From: Pseudomonas tohonis
GTDB taxonomy: Bacteria; Pseudomonadota; Gammaproteobacteria; Pseudomonadales; Pseudomonadaceae
NCBI RefSeq assembly: GCF_012767755.2
Contig: NZ_AP023189.1
Span: 5,458,001-5,522,000, forward strand
Length of the DNA: 64,000 bases
Direction: 5' to 3'
This document shows, piece by piece, positions 46,890 through 55,395 of this stretch (within the stretch, counting starts at the first letter, position 1; each line of letters starts with the position of its first letter). The notes beneath the pieces are model-generated. The model ran no database searches, was not told where the DNA came from, and worked only from the letters and a program-made list of their open reading frames with translations. The translations under genes and the position numbers were made by a program.

Positions 46890-47342
46890 ATGCACGGTGC
46901 ATTTATCCCCCTCACCTTCTACCGCCACAACCGCCCGCTGCGCGCGCTGATGCTGGACAACCAGCCCTGGTTCGTCGCAGAGGATTTCGCCCGTATCCTT
47001 GGCATGCAGCATCCGCAGACCCTGCACCGTCGCCTTGGCAGCGACCATGCACGGCGCGTGTTCCTCGCCTGCGCCAGCGGCCTGGAGGAACCGGTGGATG
47101 TGATCAGCGAGGCTGGCCTGTACAAGGCGCTGGTGCGCTTCGGCCACCCCGAGAACCCGCACCTGGAGCGCTGGCTCAATCGCCAGGTGATTCCCACGCT
47201 GCGCGATGCCCATGCGTGTGACCGCCAGGTGCCGCGTCGCGTGTTGCTGGCCTGGCAGGGCACGCGGGTGGTGATGCTCGACTGGCAGGGGGAACTCTGG
47301 GTGCCGCTGGAGGACATGCCGAGTCTGGTGCACCCGGGCTAG
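46890..47342 (+). CDS. BRO-N domain (phage antirepressor-like) protein
   Basis: This 150-residue protein contains a BRO-N/Bro family domain (about 1-105): LTFYRHNRPLRALMLDNQPWFVAEDFARILG, VISEAGLYKALVRFGHPENPHLERWLNRQVIPTLR, each within the usual pattern of phage antirepressor N-termini. The C-terminal 45 residues (VPRRVLLAWQGTRVVMLDW) match nothing known to me. GGAG lies 7 bases before the ATG. No other phage gene is present, so this is a solitary remnant or a domesticated regulator under C4-like RNA control. Confidence 0.82.
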   Translation: MHGAFIPLTFYRHNRPLRALMLDNQPWFVAEDFARILGMQHPQTLHRRLGSDHARRVFLACASGLEEPVDVISEAGLYKALVRFGHPENPHLERWLNRQVIPTLRDAHACDRQVPRRVLLAWQGTRVVMLDWQGELWVPLEDMPSLVHPG

Positions 47343-47353
47343 GCAGGTCACTT

Positions 47354-47601
47354 TTGTGGGAGCGGTTTCAACCGCGAAGGCCCGTGCGCCGGGCCTGATC
47401 GCGAATGAATTCGCTCCCACGGGGAAGACCCGTACTGCTCGATCCTCCCCGGGCTGAAGCCCGGGCTACGGGCATGCCGGTCTTCTTGTGGGAGCGGTTT
47501 CAGCCGCGAAAACTCCGTGCCAAGCCAATCGCGAATGAATTCGCTCCCACGGGGAAGACCCGTGCCGCTCGGTATTCCCCGGGCTACGGGCATGCCGCCT
47601 G
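47354..47601. repeat. Tandem dispersed-repeat unit (two copies)
   Basis: Two units (47354-47485, 132 bases, and 47486-47601, 116 bases) both start TTGTGGGAGCGGTTTCA, contain ATCGCGAATGAATTCGCTCC and GGGGAAGACCCGT, and end near GGGCATGCCG. Unit 2 lacks the GA-loop palindrome half present in unit 1. A third partial start (CGGGAGCGGCC) follows. They fill the gap between the convergent BRO-N and HD-GYP genes. Confidence 0.75.
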
Positions 47602-47629
47602 CTGCGGGAGCGGCCTGGAGCCCCTTGGC

Positions 47630-48733
47630 CTAGTCGTCGTGGAAGCGCCGGGCGATGTCCTGGAACTGGGGGTGGATGCGGGCGAAGGCGTCGGTGATGT
47701 CCGGGTCGAAGTGGTTGCCACGCCCCGCGAGGATGATCGGCACCACGTCCTCGTGGGGCATGGCGGCTTTGTAGCAGCGCTTGCTGATGAGCGCGTCGTA
47801 CACGTCGGCCAGGGCCATCAGCCGGGCGGAAAGGGGGATATCGTCACCGGCCAGCCCGCTCGGGTAGCCGCTGCCGTCCCATTTCTCATGGTGGTGGCAG
47901 GCGATCTCCTTGGCCAGGCGCAGGAACTCCACTTCCACCCCCAGGGCCTCCTCGGCGTGGACGATGGCTTCCTTGCCCAGGATGGGGTGGTTCTTCATCT
48001 GGGCGAATTCCTCGGGCTCCAGCTTGCCGGGCTTGAGCAGGATCCGGTCCGGCACGCCGACCTTGCCGATGTCGTGCAGAGGGGCGGACTTGAACAGCAG
48101 GTCGATGGTCTTGGGCGTGAGCTCATCCTGGAAGCGCGGGTGGTCGCACAGCTCCTCCGCCAGCAGCTTCACGTAGTGCTGGGTGCGCAGGATGTGGTTG
48201 CCGGTCTCGTTGTCGCGGGTTTCGGCGAGGGAGGCGAGGGAGTGGATGGTGATGTTCTGGATCAGCTCGTTCTCCCGGGTACGCCGCTCCACCTCCTGTT
48301 CGAGGTAGGCGTTCTGGTTGTAGAGCAGGTCCCGCGCGGTCTTCAGCTCCAAGTGGTTGCGCACCCGGGCGAGCACGATGGCGGGGGTGATGGGCTTGTG
48401 GATGTAGTCCACGGCGCCGAGGGCCAGCCCGTGGGCCTCGGCGCTCTCCTCCACCTGGGCGGTGAGGAAGATCACCGGCACGCCGCGCGCCTGGGGGATT
48501 TCCTGCAGCGCCTGCATCACCTGGTAGCCGTCCATGTGGGGCATCACCACGTCGAGGAGGATGAGATCCACCCGGGTGCCCGAGGTGAGGATGTCCAGGG
48601 CCCGCTGGCCATTGATGGCGACCTTGACCCGGTAGTGGGGCCCCAGCAGGGCGCTGAGCAGCGAGAGGTTCTCCGGCGTGTCGTCGACCACCAGCAGGGT
48701 GGGTTTGCTGTCGGGATCCATCAGGTTGAGCAT
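47630..48733 (-). CDS. Response regulator with HD-GYP c-di-GMP phosphodiesterase domain
   Basis: This 367-residue protein has a receiver domain (phospho-acceptor Asp61, acidic pair Asp17-Asp18, Lys113), a coiled linker (about 135-165) and an HD-GYP domain with HDIGK at 220-224 and HHEKWDGSGYP at 281-291. HD-GYP proteins hydrolyse c-di-GMP. It is the last gene of the five-gene stressosome-like operon, and the neighbouring hybrid kinase is its likely partner. I choose ATG 48733 behind GTGAGG; GTG 48748, overlapping the kinase stop, is the alternative. Confidence 0.9.
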   Translation of the reverse strand: MLNLMDPDSKPTLLVVDDTPENLSLLSALLGPHYRVKVAINGQRALDILTSGTRVDLILLDVVMPHMDGYQVMQALQEIPQARGVPVIFLTAQVEESAEAHGLALGAVDYIHKPITPAIVLARVRNHLELKTARDLLYNQNAYLEQEVERRTRENELIQNITIHSLASLAETRDNETGNHILRTQHYVKLLAEELCDHPRFQDELTPKTIDLLFKSAPLHDIGKVGVPDRILLKPGKLEPEEFAQMKNHPILGKEAIVHAEEALGVEVEFLRLAKEIACHHHEKWDGSGYPSGLAGDDIPLSARLMALADVYDALISKRCYKAAMPHEDVVPIILAGRGNHFDPDITDAFARIHPQFQDIARRFHDD

Positions 48734-48744
48734 CGAAGGTGACC

Positions 48745-51414
48745 TCACTCCATATTGAACAGGTCGGGCCTGGCGGCCCGGAGCTGGTGCAGATGTGCCA
48801 GGGCATCGGTGAAGCGGAACTGCGTCATGGCCTCCGCCATGGCCGGCGCAGCCCCGCCCAGGGCATCGTCGAGCGATGGCCGGTGCTGCTGGAACAGGGC
48901 CAGGGCATCGGCGTCGTCATCGGCCAGCAGGGCCGTCAGCCGTGCCAGCAGGCCGGGCATGTCGGGTGCCTCCTGCCCGGGCGGGGTGGCGTCCTCCGCC
49001 GGCAGCAGCGCCTGCAGGCCCTCGGCCAGGCGCTGTTGCAGCTGCACGCCTTCCTCGGCCAGGGGCAGCAGGCCGCCGAGGTCTTCCTGCCCGGCCAGGG
49101 CACCTTCGAGCCGGGCGGAGAGTTCCCGCAGCGACTCGGCGCCCAAGGTGGCGGCGATGCCCTTGAGGGTGTGGGCGTGACGGTGCGCCTCCTCCCGCTG
49201 GCCGGCCCGCAGGGCGGTGACCAGGTTCTGCATGGGCTGGCTGCCCTGGCGGGCGAAGCTGCGCAGCAGGTCCTCGTACCACTGCCAGTTGTGCATCAGG
49301 CGCTGCAGCGCCGTCTCGGCGTTCAGGCCCAGTGCCTTCAGCGGCCCCAGCCACTGCGCCGGCGAGGCCGGTTCCGGGGCCGGCGGCTCGCTCGGCGCCT
49401 CGGCCTGGTGGGCGAAGGCGGGAAGCCAGCGCAACAGGGCGGCATAGAGTTTCTCGGGGTCGATGGGCTTGGCGATGTGGTCGTCCATGCCGGCCTCCAG
49501 GCAGCGCTCGCGGTCGCCGGCCATGGCATTGGCCGTCATCGCCAGGATCGGGATGCGCCCTCCGCCCTGCTCGCGCTCGCGCAGGCAGCGGGTCGCGGCC
49601 AGCCCGTCCATCACCGGCATCTGCATGTCCATGAGGATCAGGTCGACGGGCACCTGGGCGGCCATCTCCACCGCAATGGCGCCGTTCTCGGCCACCACGA
49701 CGTCGGCGCCGACCAGCCGCAGCAGCCCCTTGGCGACCTGCTGGTTCAGCTCGTTGTCCTCGGCCAGGAGAATCCTCGCGCCGTCGAAACGCTGGGGCAC
49801 GGGCGGGCCGGCGGTGCGCTGCGGCAGGGAGGTCGCCTGCTGGCCGAACAGGCCGATGAGGGTGTCGAACAGCACGGAGGCGCACACCGGCTTGACCAGC
49901 ACCCGGTCGAACCCGGCGCCTTCGGCCTCGCGGAACACCTGTTCGCGGCCGTAGCCGGTGACCATGATGCGATGGGGCCGGCTGGTCATGCCGCGCGCGA
50001 TGAGCCGGCGCCCGGTCTCGATGCCATCGAGACCCGGCATGTGCCAGTCCAGCAGCACCACGTCGTAGGGGCGCCCGTCCTGCTCGGCGGCAGCGATCAT
50101 CTGCAGCGCCTGCTGGCCCGACTCGGCCGTGTCCACGGCGAAGGTCATGCTGCCGAGCAGGGTGGCGAGGATGTTGCGCGCGCTGGCGCTGTCGTCCACC
50201 ACCAGCATGCGCCGGCCGCGCAGGTCCAGGCTCGGCAGGTAGCGGGCGCGCCGACGCCCCCGGCCGAGCCGGGCGGTGAACCAGAAGGTGCTGCCCTGGC
50301 CCGGCTCGCTGTGCACGCCCACCTCGCCCCCCATCAGTTCCGCCAGGCGCCGCGAGATGGCCAGGCCCAGCCCGGTGCCGCCGTATTTGCGGGTGGTGGA
50401 GGTGTCGGCCTGCTGGAAGGACTGGAACAGCCGCTGCTGCTGCTCCGGGCTCATGCCGATGCCGGTGTCCTGCACGGAGACGTGCAGCAGCACTTCCTCC
50501 GGCCAGGTCTCCAGGCAGTGGACCTTGACCAGGATCTCGCCCTGCTCGGTGAACTTGACCGCGTTGTTGGCGTAGTTGATCAGGATCTGCCCCAGGCGCA
50601 GCGGGTCGCCGAGCAGCAGCGTGTCCAATCGATGGTCGATCTCGAACAGCAGTTCGATGCCCTTGGCCTCGGCCTTCTCTCCCACCAGGGTGGCGAGGTT
50701 CTCCAGCACGTGGTCGAGGTCGAACTCGATGCGCTCCAGGTCCAGCTTGCCGGCCTCGATCTTCGAGAAGTCGAGGATGTCGTTGATGATCCCCAGCAAG
50801 TGCTGGGCCGAGCGCTGGATCTTGCTGAGGTAGTCGAACTGCTGCGGGTCGAGGGGGCTCTGCAGGGCGAGGTGGGCCATGCCGAGGATGGCGTTCATCG
50901 GCGTGCGGATCTCGTGGCTCATGTTGGCGAGGAAATCGCTCTTGGCCCGGGTGGCGCTTTCCGCCAGGACATAGGCCTGCTCCAGCTCCTGGTTCTTGGC
51001 CTGCATCAGGGCGAACAGTTCGTCGCGGGAAGGCTCGGCGAACTGCTGGCGCATGCGCTGCTGCAACTCGCCATCGGGCCAGCGTGGCAGCCGGCAGGAC
51101 AGGGCGAGGCTGTTCTCCGCCAGGACGAGCAGGCGGACGCCGCCCTGCACGGCCCCGGGCAGCGGGGGCTGCAGCGGCTGGTCCGCCGACAGGCCGAGCC
51201 CCAGCTCCTGGGCCCTGTCGTCCAGCCACAGTTGCAGGCGCAGGGCGGGTACGGTGGCCGCCAGTTGACGCACCAGCTCGGAGGTGGTGCTCGCCAGCGG
51301 CGCCAGGAAGGTGGGGTGCGGGTCGATGCAGGCGAGCACCTGCGCGACCTTGCGCCGGGCCGCCAACGCGGCGGCCGGGCCATCGAGGGTGATGTCGCCG
51401 ACCACGTGTCGCAT
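48745..51414 (-). CDS. Hybrid sensor histidine kinase (HK-REC-REC-HPt)
   Basis: This 889-residue kinase has an N-terminal region of about 130 residues with no domain I recognise and no membrane helix, a coiled coil (about 131-160), HisKA (His167 in [13 protein letters not shown]), HATPase ([16 protein letters not shown]), two receivers ([11 protein letters not shown] and [11 protein letters not shown], each with a phospho-Asp) and a C-terminal HPt domain ([14 protein letters not shown]). It abuts the RsbT-RsbX-like gene with no gap. A soluble kinase without its own sensor fits an input from the stressosome proteins upstream. Confidence 0.9.
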   Translation of the reverse strand: MRHVVGDITLDGPAAALAARRKVAQVLACIDPHPTFLAPLASTTSELVRQLAATVPALRLQLWLDDRAQELGLGLSADQPLQPPLPGAVQGGVRLLVLAENSLALSCRLPRWPDGELQQRMRQQFAEPSRDELFALMQAKNQELEQAYVLAESATRAKSDFLANMSHEIRTPMNAILGMAHLALQSPLDPQQFDYLSKIQRSAQHLLGIINDILDFSKIEAGKLDLERIEFDLDHVLENLATLVGEKAEAKGIELLFEIDHRLDTLLLGDPLRLGQILINYANNAVKFTEQGEILVKVHCLETWPEEVLLHVSVQDTGIGMSPEQQQRLFQSFQQADTSTTRKYGGTGLGLAISRRLAELMGGEVGVHSEPGQGSTFWFTARLGRGRRRARYLPSLDLRGRRMLVVDDSASARNILATLLGSMTFAVDTAESGQQALQMIAAAEQDGRPYDVVLLDWHMPGLDGIETGRRLIARGMTSRPHRIMVTGYGREQVFREAEGAGFDRVLVKPVCASVLFDTLIGLFGQQATSLPQRTAGPPVPQRFDGARILLAEDNELNQQVAKGLLRLVGADVVVAENGAIAVEMAAQVPVDLILMDMQMPVMDGLAATRCLREREQGGGRIPILAMTANAMAGDRERCLEAGMDDHIAKPIDPEKLYAALLRWLPAFAHQAEAPSEPPAPEPASPAQWLGPLKALGLNAETALQRLMHNWQWYEDLLRSFARQGSQPMQNLVTALRAGQREEAHRHAHTLKGIAATLGAESLRELSARLEGALAGQEDLGGLLPLAEEGVQLQQRLAEGLQALLPAEDATPPGQEAPDMPGLLARLTALLADDDADALALFQQHRPSLDDALGGAAPAMAEAMTQFRFTDALAHLHQLRAARPDLFNME

Positions 51415-52479
51415 CTAGCCGCCCTCGCCTGCCAGCACGCGCAGCACGATGCAGCTCGCATCGTCGGTGCTGCGCCCGCTGTGGGTGATGACCTGGTGGG
51501 CCAGTGACGCGGGATCGGCGCCCAGGTCGAGCAGGCCGTCGCGCAGGTTCAGCGTCTCGCTGACCCCGTCGGAATACAGCATCACGACATCCCCGGAATC
51601 GATAGGCTGGCGTTGCAGCAAGGGCGTGGGATAGCGCTCGCCGAGCACGCCGTCGCGGGAGACGCCGCGCCAGGCCTCGCGGCCACGCAGGCAGATGCGG
51701 GTGTTGCCGATGCCGGCGTAGCTCAGCTCGCCGCGCTCGCCGTTGACCAGCGCCACGCCGGCCGCCGCGCCACGGGTGCCGATGCAGTGCTGGTGCAAAA
51801 GCTGCAGCAGGCGGGTGGGCTCCTGCTCCGGGGTCTGCTGCAAAACCGCCTCGAGGGCATGGGCCAGCTGGTGGGCCGAGGCGCCATGGCCGCTGACGTC
51901 GATCAGCACCAGCGACACCCCGTCCGGCCCCGCCCGCATGAAGGCCAGGTCACCGGAAACGCGCTCCGGGTGGCAGGGGCGGTTCTCGCTGGCCCATTCC
52001 AGTTGCAGGCCCGCCCGCCCCGCGCCCGGCTTCGGCAGGGAGAGACGCGCGGTATTGGGGGCCGGCCCCAGCCACTTGCGCGCCAGTACCTGCGTACCGC
52101 CCTCCGGCGGCAGGGTGATGGACAGCTCGGACATCATCCGGCGCACGCCGGGCAGCCCCAGCCCCAGTGTGCCCGAGGTGCTGTAGTGGTCCTGCACGGC
52201 CTTGTGCACATCCTCGATGCCGGGGCCCTGGTCACGGGCGACGATGTCGATGCAGGGGCGCCCTTCGGCCTGGTTGAGGGCCAGCGTCACCTCGCCCTTC
52301 ACCGCGTACTTGAGGATGTTGCTGCCAAGCTCGGACACCACGGTGGAGAGCATCGCGCGGTCCACCTCGGACAGGCCGGCAAGGAAGGGCAGCCGGCGCA
52401 CCGACATCACCGCCAGGTGCAGGTCCACGTCGTGGCGCAACGGGTAGCGGGCCTCCCTGGCGTCCCGTTCCCCGGCCAT
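51415..52479 (-). CDS. RsbT-like kinase fused to an RsbX/SpoIIE-like phosphatase
   Basis: This 354-residue fusion has an RsbT-type GHKL serine kinase domain (about 10-135; Glu50 and Asn54 in SELGSNILKYA, DQGPGI at 83-88, STSGTLGLGLPGVRRM at 100-115) followed by a PP2C/SpoIIE-type phosphatase domain (about 155-350; GD 176-177, DVSGHG 194-199, SDG 303-305, DD 339-340). In Bacillus these are separate proteins, RsbT (stressosome switch kinase) and RsbX (feedback phosphatase). Here one polypeptide could both phosphorylate and dephosphorylate the STAS partners. It lies 3 bases from the RsbS-like gene. Confidence 0.9.
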   Translation of the reverse strand: MAGERDAREARYPLRHDVDLHLAVMSVRRLPFLAGLSEVDRAMLSTVVSELGSNILKYAVKGEVTLALNQAEGRPCIDIVARDQGPGIEDVHKAVQDHYSTSGTLGLGLPGVRRMMSELSITLPPEGGTQVLARKWLGPAPNTARLSLPKPGAGRAGLQLEWASENRPCHPERVSGDLAFMRAGPDGVSLVLIDVSGHGASAHQLAHALEAVLQQTPEQEPTRLLQLLHQHCIGTRGAAAGVALVNGERGELSYAGIGNTRICLRGREAWRGVSRDGVLGERYPTPLLQRQPIDSGDVVMLYSDGVSETLNLRDGLLDLGADPASLAHQVITHSGRSTDDASCIVLRVLAGEGG

Positions 52480-52482
52480 GGC

Positions 52483-52857
52483 CTAGGCCGCTCCCTTGCA
52501 GCTGCGCGCGTGGGCCAGGGCGTCGTCCATGTCGATGAAGCAGCGCAACGGCCCGGGGTCGGCATCGGCCAATGCGAGGAAGGCAGCGATCCCGGGATTC
52601 AGGCCGACCAGCAGGCAGTTCGCGCCGAGCAGGCGGCACACGTCGGCCACCTTGCGCACTTCCTTGAACTCGTGGTGGTCGAGCAGCGTGACCGCCGAGA
52701 AATCCAGCACCACGGCATGCTGGCGCCCCGAGAGCAGGCGTTGCGACAGCACCTGCGTGAAGCGCTGCATGCTCTCGTCGCCCAGATCCGGGCGCATGCT
52801 GACGACGATGCAATCGGCGACGTCGGCGATGCCCAGGTCGTTGCTTTCCAGCTCCAT
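52483..52857 (-). CDS. RsbS-like STAS domain protein
   Basis: This 124-residue single STAS domain aligns with RsbS: VVLDFSAVTLLDHHEF and RLLGANCLLVGLNPGIAAFL. In RsbS the residue after the conserved Asp is the phosphorylated Ser (Ser59 in B. subtilis); here it is His61 (LD-HH-EF). RsbS scaffolds the stressosome and holds RsbT. The loss of the canonical acceptor suggests altered switching. It is 9 bases from the RsbR-like gene. Confidence 0.85.
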   Translation of the reverse strand: MELESNDLGIADVADCIVVSMRPDLGDESMQRFTQVLSQRLLSGRQHAVVLDFSAVTLLDHHEFKEVRKVADVCRLLGANCLLVGLNPGIAAFLALADADPGPLRCFIDMDDALAHARSCKGAA

Positions 52858-52866
52858 GACCGCCTC

Positions 52867-54096
52867 CTAGAGCGCGGACCCGACTCGCTTGAGGGCGATC
52901 TCGAAGGCGTCGCGCAGGGTGGCGGTGGTGCGGATGTCGCCCACCGAGACGCCCAGCTCCACCATGGTCCGGGCGATGGCCGGGGACACCCCGGAGATGA
53001 TCGCCTCGCAGCCCATGAACTGGGTGGCCTTGGTGATCTTGATCAGCTGGTTGGCGACACCGGTGTCCACCGTGGCGACGCCGGCGATGTCCAGCACGAA
53101 GACCCGGGCGCGGGTCTCGGCGATCTTGGTCAGCGACTTGTTCATCACGTCGGCGGTGCGCATGGAGTCGATGATGCCCACCAGCGGCAGGAGGAGGATG
53201 CCGTCCCAGATGGGGGTGACCGGGGTGGACATCTCCTGCAGCGACTTGTGCAGCTCCTCGCGCACCCGGGCGGCTTCCTCGGCCTCCTCCATCGCCTGCT
53301 TGAGGCGGCGGTTCTGCTCGACCTGGGCGGTGATGTCGGTGGCGAACTTGACGATCTTGCAGGGCTTGCGGTCCAGGTCCAGCACCGGGTTGTAGGAGCC
53401 TTGGATCCAGACCTCGTGCCCGTCCTTGGCCACCCGGCAGAACTCGCCGGCCAGGTATTCGCCGCGCCGCAGGGTGTCCCAGAAGGCGCGGTAGTCCGCC
53501 GATTGGGCGTAGTCCGGGTCCACCAGGAGGCGGTGGTGCTGGCCCTTCAGTTCCTCCAGCTGGTAGCCCACGGTCTCCAGGAAGCGCGGGTTGGCGTCGA
53601 GGATGGTGCCGTCCAGCGCGAACTCCACCTTGCCCATCACACGGCTCAGGGCATTGATCTGGCCTTCGAAGTTGGCGGTGACCTGCTTCTTCTCGGTCAG
53701 GTCGATGGCGTATTCGAGGATGCGCTGGGTGCGCCCCTCGGCATCGCGCAGCGGGCAATAGCCGCCACGCAGCCAGACGTCCCGCCCCTGGCTGTCGCGG
53801 TAGTGGAGCTCCCCTTCCCAGGCCTGGCCGTTGCGCAGGTTCTCCCAGAGCGCCTCGTAGGCCGGGGCGCGGCTCTCGTCAGGAGGAAGCAGGATGCGAT
53901 GGGACTGACCGCGGAGGTCGGCCAGGTCGTACCCCGTGATACGGAGGAAGCGTGGATTGGCGTCCAGTATCCGGCCGTCCGGGGAGACCTCCAACCGGGT
54001 CATCACCTGATCGACGGCGCCCAACTGGGCCTGAGCAAAGGCAAAAGCAGAAGCAGAAGCAGAGTCGAACTGATCAGAGGAAGCTTGAACGTCCAT
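52867..54096 (-). CDS. RsbR-like [10 protein letters not shown] sensor protein
   Basis: This 409-residue protein has two PAS/PAC modules (about 28-135 and 150-258, each with ILDANPRFL), a coiled linker (about 258-290) and a C-terminal STAS domain (about 292-400). The STAS has the RsbR-type ATVDTGVANQLIK with Thr345 at the position of RsbR Thr171, and a second Thr377 in the PAIARTM segment. PAS domains would sense small molecules, redox or light in place of the globin fold of B. subtilis RsbR. It is the first gene of the operon; CGGAGAG precedes the ATG. Confidence 0.9.
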   Translation of the reverse strand: MDVQASSDQFDSASASAFAFAQAQLGAVDQVMTRLEVSPDGRILDANPRFLRITGYDLADLRGQSHRILLPPDESRAPAYEALWENLRNGQAWEGELHYRDSQGRDVWLRGGYCPLRDAEGRTQRILEYAIDLTEKKQVTANFEGQINALSRVMGKVEFALDGTILDANPRFLETVGYQLEELKGQHHRLLVDPDYAQSADYRAFWDTLRRGEYLAGEFCRVAKDGHEVWIQGSYNPVLDLDRKPCKIVKFATDITAQVEQNRRLKQAMEEAEEAARVREELHKSLQEMSTPVTPIWDGILLLPLVGIIDSMRTADVMNKSLTKIAETRARVFVLDIAGVATVDTGVANQLIKITKATQFMGCEAIISGVSPAIARTMVELGVSVGDIRTTATLRDAFEIALKRVGSAL

Positions 54097-54270
54097 GGTC
54101 TCTCCGAAAGGAAGAGGTGTTGACTCAGGGCTACAGGAGTTATAGCCCAGCGGCAGCGATTGCGAGGGGGCAGCGCCGACCGCCCGACCGGCGCTTCGCC
54201 GGGGGCAATGGAACAGGCTCCGGATCGGCGCGCGCGGTGCTCGGTCGCCCCGTCCCTGGGGCGCGAGGGG

Positions 54271-55377
54271 TCAGGGTTGCTCCAGCGCCACCACCAGGGC
54301 CTTGAGGAAGCGCGCGGCCTCGCCGCCGGTGACGGCACGGTGGTCGAAGGTCAGCGACAGCGGCAGGATCGGGTGCACCGCCGGCTTGCCCTCCCAGGCC
54401 ACCACTTCGTCGCGGATGCCACCCGCACCGATGATCGCCACCTGGGGCGGCACCACCACGGGGTTGGCGTAGCGGCCGAACAGGGTGCCGAAGTTGGACA
54501 GGGTGAGGGTCGCGCCCATCATTTCCTGCGGTGGGATGGAGCGCGCCTGGACGTCCGCGCGCAGCCGCGCCATGCCGGCCCTGAGGTCTTCGGCGCTGCG
54601 CCCGCCGACATCCCGCAGCACCGGGACGAACAGGCCGTCGGGGGTGTCGACGGCGATGCCGAGGTCGAGCTTGTCGTGCCGGCGGATGGACAGCACGCGG
54701 CCGTCGAACCAGCTGTTGAGGATGGGCTCGGCCTCGCAAGCGGCGGCGATGGCCTTGCCGAGGCGGATCAGCGGGTCACGCGCCAGCGCCCAGCGGTGCA
54801 GGTCGGCGTCGCCGTAGATCGTCACCGGCACCACCTCGGCGTGGGAACGCGCCATGTTGATCGCCATGCTGCGGCGCACACCGCGCAGGCGCTCGCCACC
54901 GAAGCGGTCGCGGGCGCTCTGCGCGGCGGCCTCGACATCGGCCCGGGTGACCAGGCCGTCCGCACCGCTGCCCTGCAGGCCGGCCAGCTCGACGCCCAGC
55001 CGTTGCGCCAGCTGGCGCACCGCCGGGGTGGCACGGGGCGCGAGGTGTTCGCGGGTGGACGGCGCGGCGCCGACGAAGAAGACATCGGCGCGCGCATCGC
55101 CACCGCCCTCCAGGCGGCCGACCACGGTGCCGGCGTCGCTGTCCTCGCCCTCGTAGGCCAGCAGCGGCTCGCCGACATGGAGGATGTCGCCCTCGCGACC
55201 GAACAGCTTGGCCACCACGCCGTCCTGGGGCGCGGGGATGTCCACCAGGGCCTTGGCGGTTTCCACCGAGACCACCAGCTGGTCGGCATGCACGCTGTCG
55301 CCGGCCTTGATGTGCCACTCGACGATCTCGGCCTCCTGCAGGCCTTCGCCGAGGTCGGGCAGTTTGAAATGTTTCAT
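54271..55377 (-). CDS. 2-oxoacid dehydrogenase E2 acyltransferase
   Basis: This 368-residue E2 has one lipoyl domain (Lys42 in ETAKALVD), a peripheral subunit-binding domain (about 114-150; TPAVRQLAQRLGVEL) and the catalytic acyltransferase domain ending with DHRAVTGGEAARFL (His346). The usual Asp four residues after the catalytic His is Thr here. It transfers acyl groups from E1 to CoA. It follows E1 alpha and beta in one operon; substrates may be pyruvate or branched-chain 2-oxoacids. No E3 gene is adjacent. Confidence 0.9.
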   Translation of the reverse strand: MKHFKLPDLGEGLQEAEIVEWHIKAGDSVHADQLVVSVETAKALVDIPAPQDGVVAKLFGREGDILHVGEPLLAYEGEDSDAGTVVGRLEGGGDARADVFFVGAAPSTREHLAPRATPAVRQLAQRLGVELAGLQGSGADGLVTRADVEAAAQSARDRFGGERLRGVRRSMAINMARSHAEVVPVTIYGDADLHRWALARDPLIRLGKAIAAACEAEPILNSWFDGRVLSIRRHDKLDLGIAVDTPDGLFVPVLRDVGGRSAEDLRAGMARLRADVQARSIPPQEMMGATLTLSNFGTLFGRYANPVVVPPQVAIIGAGGIRDEVVAWEGKPAVHPILPLSLTFDHRAVTGGEAARFLKALVVALEQP

Positions 55378-55395
55378 GGTCGTCTCCTCGGCTCG

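Noticed and set aside
46890..47342. Prophage remnant extending around the BRO-N gene
   Set aside because: Flanking genes are an AraC regulator and an HD-GYP response regulator; no phage structural, integrase or attachment sequences seen.
47354..47601. Possible CRISPR array because of tandem repeats
   Set aside because: Units are over 110 bases, only two copies, differ internally, contain palindromes rather than uniform spacers, and no cas genes are present.
48739..51507. A 922-codon plus-strand frame antisense to the hybrid kinase
   Set aside because: No motifs, composition-driven, and the kinase on the minus strand has all its conserved residues.
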